DNA of 61,631 nt, from the NCBI RefSeq assembly GCF_023555415.1, contig NZ_JAKRYL010000024.1, positions 1 to 61,631 of the forward strand, read 5' to 3'. Positions 53,803 to 61,631 of this stretch are shown one piece after another. The stretch comes from Halalkalibacter alkaliphilus (GTDB lineage: Bacteria; Bacillota; Bacilli; Bacillales; Bacillaceae_D). Numbering within the stretch: the first letter of the stretch is position 1; each line of letters begins with the position of its first letter. The notes under the pieces were generated by a model, which ran no database searches, was not told the origin of the DNA, and saw only the letters and a program-made list of their open reading frames with translations. Both the position numbers and the translations under genes were made by a program.

Positions 53803-56304
53803 ATGGATGTTATTGTTTCACACGTAAATTTAGACTTTGATGGATTAGGATCAATGCTAGCTGCTAAAAAACTCCATCCCGGGGCTCATGTTGCTCTTAC
53901 TGATAAACAGCACCCAACCGTTAAGTCCTACTTAGCAATTTATAGAGATGAACTTGGCTTTTCATCATATACAGAAATAAATTGGCAACATGTTCGTACG
54001 TTAATTCTTGTCGATGTTGCCTCATTAAAACGAACTGGTATTCCCATCCCAGACTTGTCTCCACATATACAATTCATTGTTTATGATCACCATGCACCTA
54101 AAGAAGGAGATATAATAACAGGAGAACGTCACATAGAACAAGTTGGGGCAACGGTTACGCTTCTAACTGAACAATTACATAATAGAAAGATGACAATCAC
54201 TCCTTTTGAAGCAACATTATTCGGTTTAGGAATTTATACGGATACAGGGAATTTCACCTATCCACAAACAACGGAAAAAGACCTTTTTATGGCATCAGTG
54301 TTAAAGAAGCATAACATGGACATTGCATTGATTGATCGTTTCTCCGAGCAACCATTGTCGCTTGAGGATAGACAGCTTTTTCAAACACTCCTGACTAAAG
54401 GCAAGGAACAATATGACACAGGTGTTACACTTTTTCTAACGACACACGAGCAACCAAGCTATCAAAGTGGACTTGCTACCTTAACAAGAAGATTACTTGA
54501 ATCAACCGATTCTGATGCAGCTATTTCAATTGTTAAAATGAAGGATCATGTGTATATAGTTGCAAGAGCAAGTTCAGAGCGCATTGACCTAAGAAAATTA
54601 ATGACAGAGCTCGGTGGTGGTGGACATGCACAAGCGGCGTCAGCTACTTTAAAGAGAAAAGATCTTAATGAAGTCATAAAAACTGTTCAGAAATCATTAG
54701 CAGTAATTATCAAACCAGCCATTACTGCTGCATACTTTATGGCATCTCCAGTAAAGTCGGTTTCACCATATGACACCATTAATGAGGTTCTTGAACAGAT
54801 GTATCAATACGGCCATACTGGTTTCCCTGTAGTGAATGATCAAGGACAATTGGTTGGTATCATTTCTCGTCGAGATGTGGATAAAGCAACCCATCATCGA
54901 CTTGGACATGCCCCTGTAAAAGGATATATGTCTACACAGCCTGTGACTCTCCCTCCAGATGCTTCTTTGGAGGAAATTCAATCAACAATGATGAAACACA
55001 ACATTGGTCGTATACCAATCTTGTCAAATGATGAAATGGTAGGTATTATATCTAGAACCGATATTATCGAACAATTACATAAGCAGACGAGCAAGTTAAG
55101 CAAGCAAACGATTATAGATATGATGAGGAGCCAGTTATCGAAAGACATTTACAAACTTCTTATCGAAATTGGAACGATTGCTGATAGTCAAGGAGTGAAA
55201 ATTTATTTAATTGGTGGGATTGTTCGTGATTTTATTCTGAATCGAGCAAATGAAGATATCGACTTAGTTATAGAAGGAGACGGAATTGCCTTTGCCAACT
55301 TACTATCCGAACGTTTAGGTGGTCAAGTCAAATCACATGAAAAATTCGGTACAGCAACATGGAAAACTACAGAAAACGTTAAAATTGACATTGTCACATG
55401 CCGGACTGAATATTACGATGCCCCAGCAGCACTTCCTAATGTACGTGCTTCTAATATTCGAGAAGACCTAAGAAGACGTGACTTTACCATTAATGCGATG
55501 GCACTTCAAATTAACAAAAGTCATTTTGGGACATTACTTGACTTTTTTCAAGGTCAGGATGACATTGAGCAAAAGAACATCCGTATCTTGCATACACTAA
55601 GTTTTATTGAAGATCCTACAAGGATTATCCGAGCAGTTCGCTTCGCTTTACGCTTTCATTATCAGCTAACAGAGCAAACTTTCACGTTAGCCATCGATGC
55701 TGTAGCGATGTTAAAGCAAGTAAGTGCTAAACGTCTATTACGTGAATTCGAGTTACTCGTTAAAGAAGGTTCCATTATTGAAGCTATTAAAATGCTAGAT
55801 GAGATTGGTGTGTGGACTACCTTACTTGGTCATAGTCCTACAGAGGAAGAGATAATTAAAGTAAATGCTATACTTAACGAAATACAAGATCCATTTTTTC
55901 TTTTCCTTACTTTTGCTTATCATCAAAAAGATTGGAAAAGAAAAGTGAAGTTCTTTGCGTTGACAGCTCGACAAAACCAAATCATACAGCAGCTTGAAAT
56001 CTTGGATGAACACCAAAAAGAGCAACTTACTACGATCGGTTCTATCCATCAACAATTTTACAATTATACTGAAGAGACGATTTTTATTTATACTGTATTA
56101 ACAAAGAACGAGATGTTGCATACCTATTTAGCGAAAAGAAAGAATGTAAAAGCATTGCTTTCTGGAAGAGATTTAATTGATAGGGGAATTAAGCCTGGTC
56201 CTGTTTTTTCTAATATTCTACACCAGTTAACATGCTTGCAACTGGACGATCAAATCAAAACCAAAGGCGAAGCAATTACGTGGCTTGAAACAAATTTTAA
56301 ATAA
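53803..56304 (+). CDS. DHH phosphoesterase - CBS - CBS - tRNA nucleotidyltransferase fusion
   Basis: 833 residues with four parts. DHH/DHHA1 phosphoesterase: SHVNLDFDGLGS, VYDHH (95-97) and GGGGHAQAA (271-279). Two CBS domains: about 312-362 and 375-428. A class II nucleotidyltransferase (PolyA_pol/CCA type) from about 465: GGIVRDF (471-477), DID (485-487), RRRDFTINAMA (557-567) and EDPTRIIRAVRF (603-614). Aquifex has a similar long fusion as its A-adding enzyme, and B. halodurans is reported to have two tRNA nucleotidyltransferases with split CC- and A-adding roles. The DHH part is NrnA/RecJ-like and could degrade short RNA. CBS domains often sense adenosine nucleotides. AAAGGAGG site. Confidence 0.9.
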   Translation: MDVIVSHVNLDFDGLGSMLAAKKLHPGAHVALTDKQHPTVKSYLAIYRDELGFSSYTEINWQHVRTLILVDVASLKRTGIPIPDLSPHIQFIVYDHHAPKEGDIITGERHIEQVGATVTLLTEQLHNRKMTITPFEATLFGLGIYTDTGNFTYPQTTEKDLFMASVLKKHNMDIALIDRFSEQPLSLEDRQLFQTLLTKGKEQYDTGVTLFLTTHEQPSYQSGLATLTRRLLESTDSDAAISIVKMKDHVYIVARASSERIDLRKLMTELGGGGHAQAASATLKRKDLNEVIKTVQKSLAVIIKPAITAAYFMASPVKSVSPYDTINEVLEQMYQYGHTGFPVVNDQGQLVGIISRRDVDKATHHRLGHAPVKGYMSTQPVTLPPDASLEEIQSTMMKHNIGRIPILSNDEMVGIISRTDIIEQLHKQTSKLSKQTIIDMMRSQLSKDIYKLLIEIGTIADSQGVKIYLIGGIVRDFILNRANEDIDLVIEGDGIAFANLLSERLGGQVKSHEKFGTATWKTTENVKIDIVTCRTEYYDAPAALPNVRASNIREDLRRRDFTINAMALQINKSHFGTLLDFFQGQDDIEQKNIRILHTLSFIEDPTRIIRAVRFALRFHYQLTEQTFTLAIDAVAMLKQVSAKRLLREFELLVKEGSIIEAIKMLDEIGVWTTLLGHSPTEEEIIKVNAILNEIQDPFFLFLTFAYHQKDWKRKVKFFALTARQNQIIQQLEILDEHQKEQLTTIGSIHQQFYNYTEETIFIYTVLTKNEMLHTYLAKRKNVKALLSGRDLIDRGIKPGPVFSNILHQLTCLQLDDQIKTKGEAITWLETNFK

Positions 56305-56385
56305 ATATTTAAAAATGTGGTTTCAATGACTTTTACTAGGGGTACTTAGAAATAGACACCTCAGACTGACAATCACGAGCCAAAG

Positions 56386-56500
56386 AGGTTGTCTCAAACT
56401 TAAGTCAGACTCCCTGAGCACATAAATGTGCTTCTATACACGTGAGCGTACTCATGCTGTACCTCGCGTTAGGGATTAGACTTTAGGAGACAACCTTTTT
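56386..56500 (+). repeat. Large palindromic element after the DHH/nucleotidyltransferase gene
   Basis: Outer arms AGGTTGTCTC (56386-56395) and GAGACAACCT (56487-56496), second arms AAGTC/GACTT and CCCT/AGGG, and an internal GCACATAAATGTGC hairpin, followed by TTTTT. A different sequence family from the 578/38155/61477 repeat, but built the same way: nested stems plus a terminator-like end. Confidence 0.65.
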
Positions 56501-56544
56501 CAGTGTTTAATATAATTTAGAAAAGCTCGAGCTTTGTTTAAAGA

Positions 56545-56586
56545 ACACTGAAAAAAAAGGTGAAAACCTTCTCCTTTTTTCAGTGT
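56545..56586 (-). terminator. Terminator after CoA-transferase; remnant of structured repeat
   Basis: ACACTGAAAAAAAAGG pairs with CCTTTTTTCAGTGT across a GTGAAAACCTT loop. On the minus strand it ends the CoA-transferase gene. The CACTGAAAAA-GGTGAAAACC core and the preceding CTCGAGCTTTGTTTAAAG stretch resemble the 3' half of repeat copy A. Confidence 0.75.
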
Positions 56587-56592
56587 CCTCTT

Positions 56593-57879
56593 TTAACGAT
56601 AACCCAATTTTTCAGCTTCAAGTGTAAGTTCCTCACGGAAGTTTGGATGAGCGATTTGAATTAGAGACTCTACTCTTTCTCGGATTGTTTTCCCCCTTAA
56701 TCTGGCCACACCATATTCTGTGACAACGTAATCAACATCATTTTTTGACGTTGTTACAAGCCCCCCCTTTGCTAAAGCAGGGACAATTTTGGAGATTGTG
56801 CCATTTTTGGCTGTTGAATGCAAGCAAATGATTCCCTTCCCACTCCTTGCCATTCTTGCCCCTATGCCAAAATCACCTTGTCCACCTGTGGAAGAATAAC
56901 TTTTCCCTCCAATCGATTCAGAATTGCACTGTCCTAAAAAGTCCACTTCAATCGTTGCATTAATCGTTACTAGTTGCTCAATTTGTGAAATTACTCTGCT
57001 ATCATTTGTTTTGTTAACGGGAAACATTTGAACTTGGTTATTATTATGCATAAAGTCATATAACTTCTTGGTTCCAAAAGCAAATGTTGCTGTCATACTT
57101 CCTTTTTGTAATGGATTGTTCAAGTTCGATATTGCTCCAGCCTCAAATAATTCAACTACTTTATCTGGAAGCATTTCTGTAAATATTGTTAGGTCTCTAT
57201 GATCCTTCAAATAGTTCATAATCGCATTAGGTATTGCCCCAAACCCTATTTGAAGAGTATCACCGTTGTTAATCATTTGGGCAACTGTTTCTCCGATAAT
57301 TTTATCTTCTTTCCGTAAAGGAATATCTGGGGTCACTGGTAATGAGACATGATTTTCAATAAAACCATCTATTTCAGTTATATGAACTCGATTCTCACCA
57401 AATGTATATGGCATTTCATTGTTCACTTCTAATATTATTTTTTTCGCTTTTTTAATAAGTGGATAAATATAATCACAATTGGTTCCAAGTGAAAAATAAC
57501 CATCTTTATCCATAGGAGAAACCGTTGCCATTATGACAATTTCCTTAGCCATTTCTTCAAGAATAGAAGGTACATCTGAAAAATGATTTGGTAAGAGATC
57601 AAGCTCTTTCTCGTAAAACCCTCTTCTCTCGTCTTTGTTTAAAAACATGGAGATAATCTTCAGTTTGGATGGTTCGGCGTCAATAACCGGTCGTAATGAC
57701 AACATTTGAAACAAGCGATTTCCCTTCAATGTTTTATGTGAAGGCAAAGCGCTCATTAAAGCTGGCGGTTCTCCAACAGCCAATGGCACAATAATATCTT
57801 CATTCGGTTTTATAAGTAATACTGCTTCTTGAGCAGTGTCCATTCGTTTCCTTTCTAACAATTCTAAACAATGCAACAT
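56593..57879 (-). CDS. Acetyl-CoA hydrolase/transferase (4-hydroxybutyrate or butyrate CoA-transferase type)
   Basis: 428 residues. The catalytic glutamate lies in QCNSESIGGKSYSSTGGQGDF, and GNTLQIGFGAIPNA-like GDTLQIGFGAIPNAI plus the C-terminal DVDYVVTEYGVARLRGKTIRER are the CoA-transferase family I/AcCoA-hydrolase signatures. It moves CoA between acyl groups. I used ATG 57879 with GGAG nine bases upstream; a TTG three codons earlier and an ATG twelve codons later (with GAAAGG) are alternatives. Monocistronic, between the large palindrome and an LCP gene. Confidence 0.85.
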   Translation of the reverse strand: MLHCLELLERKRMDTAQEAVLLIKPNEDIIVPLAVGEPPALMSALPSHKTLKGNRLFQMLSLRPVIDAEPSKLKIISMFLNKDERRGFYEKELDLLPNHFSDVPSILEEMAKEIVIMATVSPMDKDGYFSLGTNCDYIYPLIKKAKKIILEVNNEMPYTFGENRVHITEIDGFIENHVSLPVTPDIPLRKEDKIIGETVAQMINNGDTLQIGFGAIPNAIMNYLKDHRDLTIFTEMLPDKVVELFEAGAISNLNNPLQKGSMTATFAFGTKKLYDFMHNNNQVQMFPVNKTNDSRVISQIEQLVTINATIEVDFLGQCNSESIGGKSYSSTGGQGDFGIGARMARSGKGIICLHSTAKNGTISKIVPALAKGGLVTTSKNDVDYVVTEYGVARLRGKTIRERVESLIQIAHPNFREELTLEAEKLGYR

Positions 57880-58058
57880 TTCCTCCAACTCCGTAATATT
57901 AATTATTTTTATTTTTCATTCATGAAAAAGTCATTTCAAACGAATAATATTACTATGTTTTCGTTAGTAACAAAGAGGTGTATTATCATATAGTGTTAGC
58001 AATCAAGTTTAATCCTATGTCTTACCTAACAATTATCGGAACGTGAGGAGGGCTTCCA

Positions 58059-59051
58059 TTGTCCACCCGAAAAAGTTTAAAGGAGATAAGAAGAAGACGA
58101 CGCTATCGAAACATTTTGATCTTTTCCTGTCTTACATTCCTTTTGCTTCTTGGTGCGATTGGAACGTACATATTTTCGCAGTATGAAGCTGGAAGAACAG
58201 AGACTGAACAAGGAATTATGATGATAACAAACGATAAACCAAAAAGTACGAACAATAAAGTTGATCATACAATTATTAAGGCGAAAGAACCTGAAAATAA
58301 TGAACCAATTAATGTGCTTTTAGTTGGAATGGACACATCCAAGGATGAAATTGCACGCACAGATACCATCATGGTAGCTCAGTATAACCCAACAAATGGA
58401 GAAGCCAAGGTTGCCTCAATTATGCGTGATGCCTATGTAGAAATACCGGGAAAATCAAAAAATAAAATTAATGCTTCTTTTGCTTTTGGGGGAGTGGAAC
58501 TGCTGCAACAAACGCTCGAACATAACTTCGATCTAAAAATACATTATTATGCTCTCGCTAACTTTGATGGTTTTATTAAATTGGTTGATACAATTGCACC
58601 GAATGGGTTAGAAGTCAAGATAGAACGTAAAATGTCAGATCCAAATAATGCAATTAACTTTGAGCCAGGAGCCCAAAGTCTAAACGGGGAAGAGACTTTA
58701 AAATATGTTCGTTTTCGTAAAGACCATGAAAATGACTTCGGTCGTGTCAAAAGGCAACAAGAAATATTACAACATCTTAAAAATGAGTTATTTACTATAT
58801 CAGGTATGACCAAAATTCCAAAACTTATTGGTATGTTGGAGCCTCATTTAGAAACAAATATGCGCACGACCAAAATGCTAAGCTTAGGAAGAGATGTCGT
58901 TCTTAATCCTATTGATAATATTGAAACGTTACGTATCCCTATTGAGAATAGTTTTACAGATGCGTATTATAAACATGCTGGAGCCGTCTTAGACATAGAT
59001 GTTGATACAAACCGTCAAGCAATCACAGAGTTCTTTGATAAAACAGAATAG
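58059..59051 (+). CDS. LytR-CpsA-Psr (LCP) family protein
   Basis: 330 residues. A basic cytoplasmic tail (RKSLKEIRRRRRYRN), one TM (about 20-40) and an extracellular LCP domain: NVLLVGMDTSKDEIARTDTIMVAQYNP, SIMRDAYVEIPG, KINASFAFGGVELLQQTLE, NGEETLKYVRFRKDHENDFGRVKRQQE. LCP enzymes attach teichoic acids or other glycopolymers to peptidoglycan. TTG start with AGGAGGG. The arginines of the catalytic pocket (RTD, RKD, GRVKRQ) are conserved. Confidence 0.92.
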   Translation: MSTRKSLKEIRRRRRYRNILIFSCLTFLLLLGAIGTYIFSQYEAGRTETEQGIMMITNDKPKSTNNKVDHTIIKAKEPENNEPINVLLVGMDTSKDEIARTDTIMVAQYNPTNGEAKVASIMRDAYVEIPGKSKNKINASFAFGGVELLQQTLEHNFDLKIHYYALANFDGFIKLVDTIAPNGLEVKIERKMSDPNNAINFEPGAQSLNGEETLKYVRFRKDHENDFGRVKRQQEILQHLKNELFTISGMTKIPKLIGMLEPHLETNMRTTKMLSLGRDVVLNPIDNIETLRIPIENSFTDAYYKHAGAVLDIDVDTNRQAITEFFDKTE

Positions 59052-59073
59052 AATATATAACAAGTAAAACATA

Positions 59074-59176
59074 AAAAAGGCTGACTACCCAAGGGGCACT
59101 GAAAAAGGTGTTTTTCCTTTTTCAATACCCTCTTACTTAATTCCTTTATTGGAATTAAAAGTAGTCGAGCCTTTTT
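59074..59176. terminator. Nested terminator between LCP gene and fabF
   Basis: An outer stem AAAAAAGGCTGACTAC / GTAGTCGAGCCTTTTTT encloses two inner hairpins: GGGGCACTGAAAAAGG with CCTTTTTCAATACCCT, and TAATTCC with GGAATTA. The inner hairpin has the same CACTGAAAAAGGTG core as repeat copy A. It serves the LCP gene and the convergent fabF, and overlaps the fabF stop. Confidence 0.8.
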
Positions 59177-60424
59177 TTATTCAGTATATTCTTTAAACAC
59201 AAGCGTTGCGTTGTGTCCCCCAAAACCTAAAGAGTTACTTAAGGCAGCTCGTACGCGCTGCTTACGCGCCTCATTAGGAACGTAATCCAAATCACAGTCA
59301 GGATCTGGGTTCTCATAGTTAATCGTTGGAGGGATGATACCTTCTTTTATTGCCTTAACTGACAAGATCGCTTCAACAGCCCCTGCAGCCCCTAATAAAT
59401 GCCCTGTCATTGACTTAGTTGAGCTTACTGCTAATTTATAAGCATGATCGCCAAAAACTGCTTTCGCTGCCATTGTTTCAAATTTATCATTATATGGAGT
59501 ACTCGTACCATGAGCATTTAAATAATCAATATCTTCAGGTTTTAAACCAGCATCTTCAATGGCTTGCTTCATAGCTCTAGCACCGCCTTCTCCCTCTGGT
59601 GCCGGTGCTGTTACGTGATGCGCATCTCCTGTTGCCCCGTAACCAACAATTTCAGCATAAATCGTAGCTCCACGCTTTTTCGCTGATTCTAAACTCTCAA
59701 TGATTAAAATCCCTGCTCCTTCTCCCATAACAAACCCATCACGATTTGCATCAAACGGTCTTGAAGCAGTTTGAGGATCCTCGCTAGTGGACACAGCTTT
59801 TGCTGAACAGAAGCCAGCAACTGCCATATTCGTAATTGGCGCTTCTGATCCTCCAGTAATCATTACATCAGCATCTCCACGCTGAATGACTTTAAATGCA
59901 TCGCCAATTGAATTCGTACCGGAAGCACAAGCTGTAACAGTACAAGAATTAATTCCTTTTGCTCCAGTTGTAATGGATACCTGACCCGAAGCCATATCTG
60001 GAATCATCATTGGAACGAAAAATGGACTAACTCGACGATGTCCTTTCTCTAAAAATTGACGGAAATTCTGTTCGTATGTCTCCATGCCACCAATTCCCGA
60101 ACCAATCCAAACTCCAACCCTAGGAGCAATATCTTCTGTAATTTCTAAATTTGCATCTTTTAGTGCCATTAATGAAGAAGCAACAGCAAATTGTGTAAAC
60201 CTGTCCATTTTACGAGCTTCTTTTTTGTCAATAAATTCAGCCGGATCAAAATCACGAATTTCGGCTGCTACTTTCATTGGAAATTCTTCAGCTGGAACTC
60301 TTGTTAGTGGACCGACTCCCGATTTCCCAGCTATTGCATTTTCCCAAGTATTTTCAACATTTAAACCGAGGGGCGTTACCGCACCCATCCCAGTGATTAC
60401 AACACGTCTTTTTTCCAAAGTCAT
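59177..60424 (-). CDS. fabF: FabF, 3-oxoacyl-[ACP] synthase II
   Basis: 415 residues. A KAS II condensing enzyme of fatty-acid elongation: active-site Cys in [12 protein letters not shown], histidines in [11 protein letters not shown] and [17 protein letters not shown] 60424 with AAAGGAGAG upstream; the frame extends 23 codons further but that reaches into fabH. It follows fabH closely (about 20 bp), the conserved fabH-fabF operon (yjaX-yjaY) of Bacillus. Confidence 0.96.
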   Translation of the reverse strand: MTLEKRRVVITGMGAVTPLGLNVENTWENAIAGKSGVGPLTRVPAEEFPMKVAAEIRDFDPAEFIDKKEARKMDRFTQFAVASSLMALKDANLEITEDIAPRVGVWIGSGIGGMETYEQNFRQFLEKGHRRVSPFFVPMMIPDMASGQVSITTGAKGINSCTVTACASGTNSIGDAFKVIQRGDADVMITGGSEAPITNMAVAGFCSAKAVSTSEDPQTASRPFDANRDGFVMGEGAGILIIESLESAKKRGATIYAEIVGYGATGDAHHVTAPAPEGEGGARAMKQAIEDAGLKPEDIDYLNAHGTSTPYNDKFETMAAKAVFGDHAYKLAVSSTKSMTGHLLGAAGAVEAILSVKAIKEGIIPPTINYENPDPDCDLDYVPNEARKQRVRAALSNSLGFGGHNATLVFKEYTE

Positions 60425-60443
60425 TCTCTCCTTTGCGTAATGG

Positions 60444-61382
60444 TTATCGTCCCCATCTAATTGCAACAGAGCCCCATACCAGACCAGCTCCAAACCCTAC
60501 TAAAACAAGTAAATCCCCATCTTTAATCTTACCACTTCTTAACTCATCTACCATAGCCATAGGGATAGAGGCAGAAGATGTATTTCCATATTTATGAACG
60601 GTTTTAGACATCTTTTCTACCGGAAGGTCTAATCGCTCTCTAGCCGCTTCCATTATACGAATATTTGCTTGATGTGGTACGAGAAAATCACAGTCCTCTT
60701 TTGTTAAACCTGCTTTCTCAAGCACTCGTAGTGATGAATCCCCCATTTGACGCACAGCAAATTTAAATACTTCACGGCCGTTCATTTGTAAATACTTACC
60801 TTGTTGATTAATATGCATGGCTCCAGTTCCATCAGCACCTAATTCAAAGGCTAAAATTCCTTTATCTTCAGAAACAGGCCCTAGAACTGCCGCCCCCGCA
60901 CCATCTCCAAATAAGACTGCAGTATTACGGTCAGTAAAATCTGTAATTTTTGATAATTTTTCCACACCGACAACAAGAATATTCTTATATGCTCCAGTTT
61001 CTATAAATTGTTGTCCTGTTGCTAGTCCATAAATAAATCCCGCACATGCTGCACTAATATCCATGGCAGCTGCCTTTTTTGCTCCTAGACGGTGTTGAAT
61101 TAATGTAGATACCGTCGGAAAGGGCATATCTGGCGTAACAGTTGCCACCAAAATTAAATCTATATCTTCAGCTGAAACTCCAGCATGTTCTAATGCATCC
61201 TTAGCTGCAAAATAAGCCATATCCGAACTATCAACATCTTTAGGCGCAAAACGTCTTTCTTCAATTCCTGTTCTCGTTCGAATCCATTCATCATTTGTAT
61301 CTATTTTCTTTTCAAAATCAGCATTTGTGACAAGCTCTTCTCCAATGTAGCTTCCCATACCTAAAATTCCTGCTTTTGTCAT
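60444..61382 (-). CDS. fabH: FabH, 3-oxoacyl-[ACP] synthase III
   Basis: 312 residues. Starts fatty-acid synthesis by condensing acyl-CoA with malonyl-ACP. The catalytic triad is visible: Cys in [13 protein letters not shown], His in VPHQANIRI and Asn in [13 protein letters not shown] 61382 with AAAGGGGAT about ten bases upstream; the open frame continues 76 codons further through the promoter, FapR operator and repeat copy C and is not coding there. First gene of fabH-fabF under FapR control. Confidence 0.96.
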   Translation of the reverse strand: MTKAGILGMGSYIGEELVTNADFEKKIDTNDEWIRTRTGIEERRFAPKDVDSSDMAYFAAKDALEHAGVSAEDIDLILVATVTPDMPFPTVSTLIQHRLGAKKAAAMDISAACAGFIYGLATGQQFIETGAYKNILVVGVEKLSKITDFTDRNTAVLFGDGAGAAVLGPVSEDKGILAFELGADGTGAMHINQQGKYLQMNGREVFKFAVRQMGDSSLRVLEKAGLTKEDCDFLVPHQANIRIMEAARERLDLPVEKMSKTVHKYGNTSSASIPMAMVDELRSGKIKDGDLLVLVGFGAGLVWGSVAIRWGR

Positions 61383-61428
61383 CTTACTCAATCCCCTTTC
61401 GCGAAGCACACGACCTTTTGGGTAATTA

Positions 61429-61445
61429 TTAGTACCTGATCCTAA
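61429..61445 (-). promoter_or_regulatory. FapR operator of fabH-fabF
   Basis: TTAGTACCTGATCCTAA (plus-strand reading) is a 17-bp match to the FapR operator. It abuts the -10 box of the promoter at 61445-61473, so FapR binding would block initiation. Confidence 0.85.
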
Positions 61446-61473
61446 TTTTACAGTAAGAAAAGAAATATGTCTA
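61445..61473 (-). promoter_or_regulatory. Sigma-A promoter of fabH-fabF
   Basis: On the minus strand TAGACA (61473-61468), a 17-bp spacer and TAAAAT (61450-61445). It lies 3 bp downstream of the terminator hairpin of repeat copy C. Confidence 0.7.
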
Positions 61474-61476
61474 CAA

Positions 61477-61604
61477 GCCGATACCCCAAAAGGTCGATTT
61501 TTACCTTTTGGGGTATCGGCGATGTAATGTGCGGAGCCGCTGCTTTGTTTTAAGCCTAAAGGAGCGCCCTTCTCCTTTAGGCGCGCAGCGTGCGGAGCCA
61601 TTGC
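61477..61604 (-). repeat. Structured dispersed repeat, copy C
   Basis: Read on the minus strand. Part 1 (61604-61524): outer GCAATG / CATTAC-like stem, internal loop with GGCTCC on both sides, inner stem CGCTGC/GCAGCG, hairpin GCCTAAAGGAG/CTCCTTTAGGC. Part 2 (61520-61477): perfect 18-bp hairpin GCCGATACCCCAAAAGGT with its complement. Inner stem CGCTGC/GCAGCG against CGTTGC/GCAACG in copy A is a compensatory change. It sits directly upstream of the fabH promoter, so it may insulate fabH from upstream transcription. Confidence 0.82.
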
Positions 61605-61631
61605 AAACATGTTCGCTCTCTTCTCGTTAAT

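Overview
The window is a piece of a low-GC Gram-positive chromosome of the family Bacillaceae. Three things support this: strong AGGAGG-type ribosome-binding sites, Bacillus-type tandem rrn promoters with a boxA-like leader, and a gene order that follows the Bacillus subtilis fabH-fabF ... trpS ... spx-mecA-coiA-pepF-yjbHIJKLM-nadF-yjbO-prpE-yjbQ-fabI ... yjcD block, here in reverse orientation. A DHH-CBS-CBS-nucleotidyltransferase fusion would fit the alkaliphilic Bacillus halodurans/clausii branch, but that is a weak species-level hint. No phage, plasmid, CRISPR array or insertion sequence is visible. Most genes are chromosomal housekeeping genes.

Layout. 1-410: the 5' end of a 16S rRNA gene and its tandem promoters, reading off the left edge (probably an assembly break at a repeated rrn operon). 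420-2830: comGA and comGB, the motor ATPase and platform protein of the competence pseudopilus. The pilin genes comGC-GG that normally follow are absent, and a structured repeat plus the rrn promoters stand in their place. 3000-7430: tRNA-Gln, mscL with a zinc ribbon, an HNH protein, a small membrane protein, the helicase yjcD and the HD hydrolase ypgQ. 7500-8920: small lineage-specific genes at the position of the B. subtilis cot cluster, one with a sigma-K-like promoter. 8926-27158: the conserved block (fabI with a FapR site, yjbQ, prpE, yjbO, nadF, yjbM, yjbL, yjbK, cwlQ, yjbI, spxH, pepF, coiA, a cardiolipin synthase, mecA, yjbE, spx). 27500-31820: an RND efflux operon inserted between spx and yjbC. 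32000-43150: yjbC and accessory genes, including a CaCA-family exchanger behind a Mn2+ (yybP-ykoY) riboswitch and a dehydrogenase plus class II aldolase operon. 43450-46712: trpS, a 37-residue membrane peptide, yjbA, a small membrane protein and yjaZ. 46865-59051: topB, coaA, a DacF-like carboxypeptidase, a SleB-like hydrolase, a DHH/tRNA nucleotidyltransferase fusion, a CoA-transferase and an LCP protein. 59177-61610: fabF and fabH behind a FapR operator.

Functional themes. Spx, its adaptor SpxH and the ComK adaptor MecA lie within 9 kb of each other and of coiA, which links disulfide stress, regulated proteolysis and competence. FabH, FabF and FabI sit at the two ends of the block and both transcription units carry FapR-type operators. 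Envelope functions are dense (cardiolipin synthase, two lipid/glycolipid enzymes, DacF, CwlQ, SleB-like, LCP).

The most interesting unexplained signal is a dispersed non-coding element present in three full copies (578-707, 38155-38284, 61477-61604) and one probable remnant (56545-56586). Each full copy has a two-part stem with a conserved GGCTCC-containing internal loop, an inner hairpin, and a separate long terminator-like hairpin. The paired arms differ between copies by compensatory changes, so structure rather than sequence is being kept. Two other large palindromes (43262-43366, 56386-56500) look like members of further repeat families.
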